Positions 7,190 to 8,310 of a stretch of DNA of 8,310 bases are shown in pieces; positions within the stretch are counted from its first letter, which is position 1; the number at the start of each line of letters is the position of its first letter. The position numbers were made by a program, and so were the translations under genes. Below the pieces are notes generated by a model. The model was not told the origin of the DNA. It did not search any database and saw only the letters and a list, made by a program, of their open reading frames with translations. The stretch is from an uncultured bacterium (GTDB lineage Bacteria > Bdellovibrionota_C > UBA2361 > SZUA-149 > CALKYB01): the NCBI GenBank assembly GCA_938022485.1, contig CALIEE010000216.1, positions 1 to 8,310 of the forward strand, given 5' to 3'.

Positions 7190-8310
7190 TTATACAAAAG
7201 AAGACATGCCGGTGATGGCTCTACCAACTACTAGAGTATTAATTTCATTGGTTCCCTCGTAGGAGTAGATTGCCTCAACATCACAGAACATTCTGGCAAT
7301 ATGCTCGTCGAGTAAGATTCCTTTTCCACCAAAAACTTCTCTAGCTCGCGCTACGACCTCTCTGCAGCGAGCTGCGGTAAAGACCTGAGCGAGACTCGCG
7401 TGCTCGTCTCTCATCTCTCCTTTGGCCTGCATAACAGAAAGTCTCATGCAGAGCTGTTGCATGGCAGTAAGGTCACCAAGCATTAGGACCAAATGATTTT
7501 GAATCAGCTGAAAATTACCAATTCGTTTTCCAAACTGCTTTCTATTTTGAGAATAAGCTAGAGCCTTTTCATAGGCTCCCATTGCGGCACCTACTCCTTG
7601 CCAAGCCACACCAGCTCTAGTCAGTTTCAATACCTCTGCAGTTTTTCTAAAAGAAGTTGCTTCTTGCAGTCTGTCAGCTTCGTTGATTCGGCAATCAGTT
7701 AGCTTGATATGTCCATTCTCGACCGAACGCAGGGCAATTTTGCCCATGATCTTTTCGACGCTAAAACCAGGGTTGTCAGCTTCAACGATAAAACCTTTGA
7801 CCTCCCCGTCATCCAGGTCTCTAGCCCAAATTACGATAATATCAGCAAAGGTGCTGTTTCCAATCCAGTATTTCTCACCGTTTAAAACCCAACTATCGCC
7901 GTCTTTTTTGCAAGTGGTTCTTAGTCCTCCAGCAACTCCACTGCCTACCTCTGGCTCAGTCAGGCCAAAGGCTCCGATGATGCTCATGTCAATCATTTTT
8001 GGAAGCCATTTGGCTTTTTGCTCGGCACTGCCGCCTAGTGCAATCGAGGTCAAAGCAAGTCCAGCATGAACACCGAAAAACGTAGCTGTGCTTACGTCTA
8101 TTCTAGCCAGTTCCATGGTTGTAACGCCTTCTACGATACTGGCGTCTTCAGTTCTTGAGCCGTCCTGATTAAATAATTTTTCAATCAGTTTTAGCTCTTG
8201 GAACTTTGGAATTAGTTGCTTTGGAAATTCATCCTTGGACCAATATTCATTGATTATTGGCTCAACTTCTTTCTCCATGAATACTCGAACCTCAGCTTTT
8301 ATTTTTTGTT
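7190..8310 (-). CDS. Acyl-CoA dehydrogenase, ACX4/glutaryl-CoA dehydrogenase-like (N-terminus beyond window)
   Basis: FAD-dependent enzyme introducing a trans-2 double bond into an acyl-CoA, as in fatty-acid or amino-acid-derived acyl-CoA oxidation. Numbering from the ATG at 8278, motifs are LTEPEVGSG (106-114, flavin and substrate contact), WIGNSTFAD (138-146), VAWQGVG (224-230), RKQFG (246-250, FAD contact), FGGKGI near the C-terminal helices, and YEGTNEINTLVVGRAITG (340-357), in which E341 occupies the catalytic-base position used by glutaryl-CoA dehydrogenase and medium-chain enzymes. From memory, the WIGNSTFAD, VAWQ and GRAITG segments are closest to the plant ACX4 / GCDH branch. The frame stays open upstream of that ATG to the window edge, reading ...KAEVRVF before MEKEVEPI; this matches the conserved first helix of the family, so the real start lies outside and about 20-30 residues are missing. 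It converges on the preceding gene with a 23-nt gap. Exact substrate, and oxidase versus dehydrogenase chemistry, are undecided. Confidence 0.92.
   Translation of the reverse strand, partial: QKIKAEVRVFMEKEVEPIINEYWSKDEFPKQLIPKFQELKLIEKLFNQDGSRTEDASIVEGVTTMELARIDVSTATFFGVHAGLALTSIALGGSAEQKAKWLPKMIDMSIIGAFGLTEPEVGSGVAGGLRTTCKKDGDSWVLNGEKYWIGNSTFADIIVIWARDLDDGEVKGFIVEADNPGFSVEKIMGKIALRSVENGHIKLTDCRINEADRLQEATSFRKTAEVLKLTRAGVAWQGVGAAMGAYEKALAYSQNRKQFGKRIGNFQLIQNHLVLMLGDLTAMQQLCMRLSVMQAKGEMRDEHASLAQVFTAARCREVVARAREVFGGKGILLDEHIARMFCDVEAIYSYEGTNEINTLVVGRAITGMSSFV

Noticed and set aside
7683..8069. Plus-strand open frame of 128 codons inside the acyl-CoA dehydrogenase gene
   Set aside because: It is opposite strongly conserved dehydrogenase motifs, has a low-complexity Ser/Pro-rich translation and no ribosome binding site; it is a shadow frame.
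1..8310. Search for tRNA or rRNA genes, CRISPR repeats, IS ends or long repeats
   Set aside because: Nothing recognisable; about 97% of the window is occupied by the three coding regions and the spacers are too short.

Overview
This is a gene-dense bacterial window holding three protein-coding genes and no RNA gene, mobile element, CRISPR array or long repeat that I can recognise. Base composition looks moderately AT-rich (roughly mid-40s % GC by eye) and codon style looks uniform across all three genes, so nothing suggests recent transfer. The lineage cannot be fixed from this sequence. The bacterial-type GalU, a RecB/AddAB-class recombination enzyme and an ACX4/glutaryl-CoA-dehydrogenase-type acyl-CoA dehydrogenase point to a free-living heterotrophic bacterium, perhaps a former deltaproteobacterial or Bdellovibrio-like line; this is a weak inference.

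Layout: (1) 70-948, plus strand, is a complete galU (UTP-glucose-1-phosphate uridylyltransferase). (2) 949-1052 is a 104-nt spacer with two small hairpins, the second running into a T-rich tract, a plausible terminator. (3) 1053-7166, plus strand, is one unbroken 2037-codon gene and the most notable item. Its first half looks like AddB: a helicase-like but P-loop-less region followed by a complete PD-(D/E)XK nuclease. Its second half looks like an AddA/UvrD superfamily 1A motor with all motifs, but without AddA's usual C-terminal nuclease. It therefore reads as a single-chain AddB-AddA enzyme with one motor and one nuclease. (4) 7190-8310, minus strand, is an acyl-CoA dehydrogenase converging on gene 3 with a 23-nt gap; its N-terminus lies beyond the right edge.

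The three genes do not form an obvious pathway: nucleotide-sugar synthesis, double-strand-break end processing and acyl-CoA oxidation. The spacer and the convergent orientation suggest separate transcription units. The fused recombination enzyme is where any novelty lies. The order B then A matches the addB-addA operon order known from Bacillus, so gene fusion by loss of an intergenic stop is a simple origin. The nuclease also lacks the cysteine cluster that forms the iron-sulphur staple in classical AddB.
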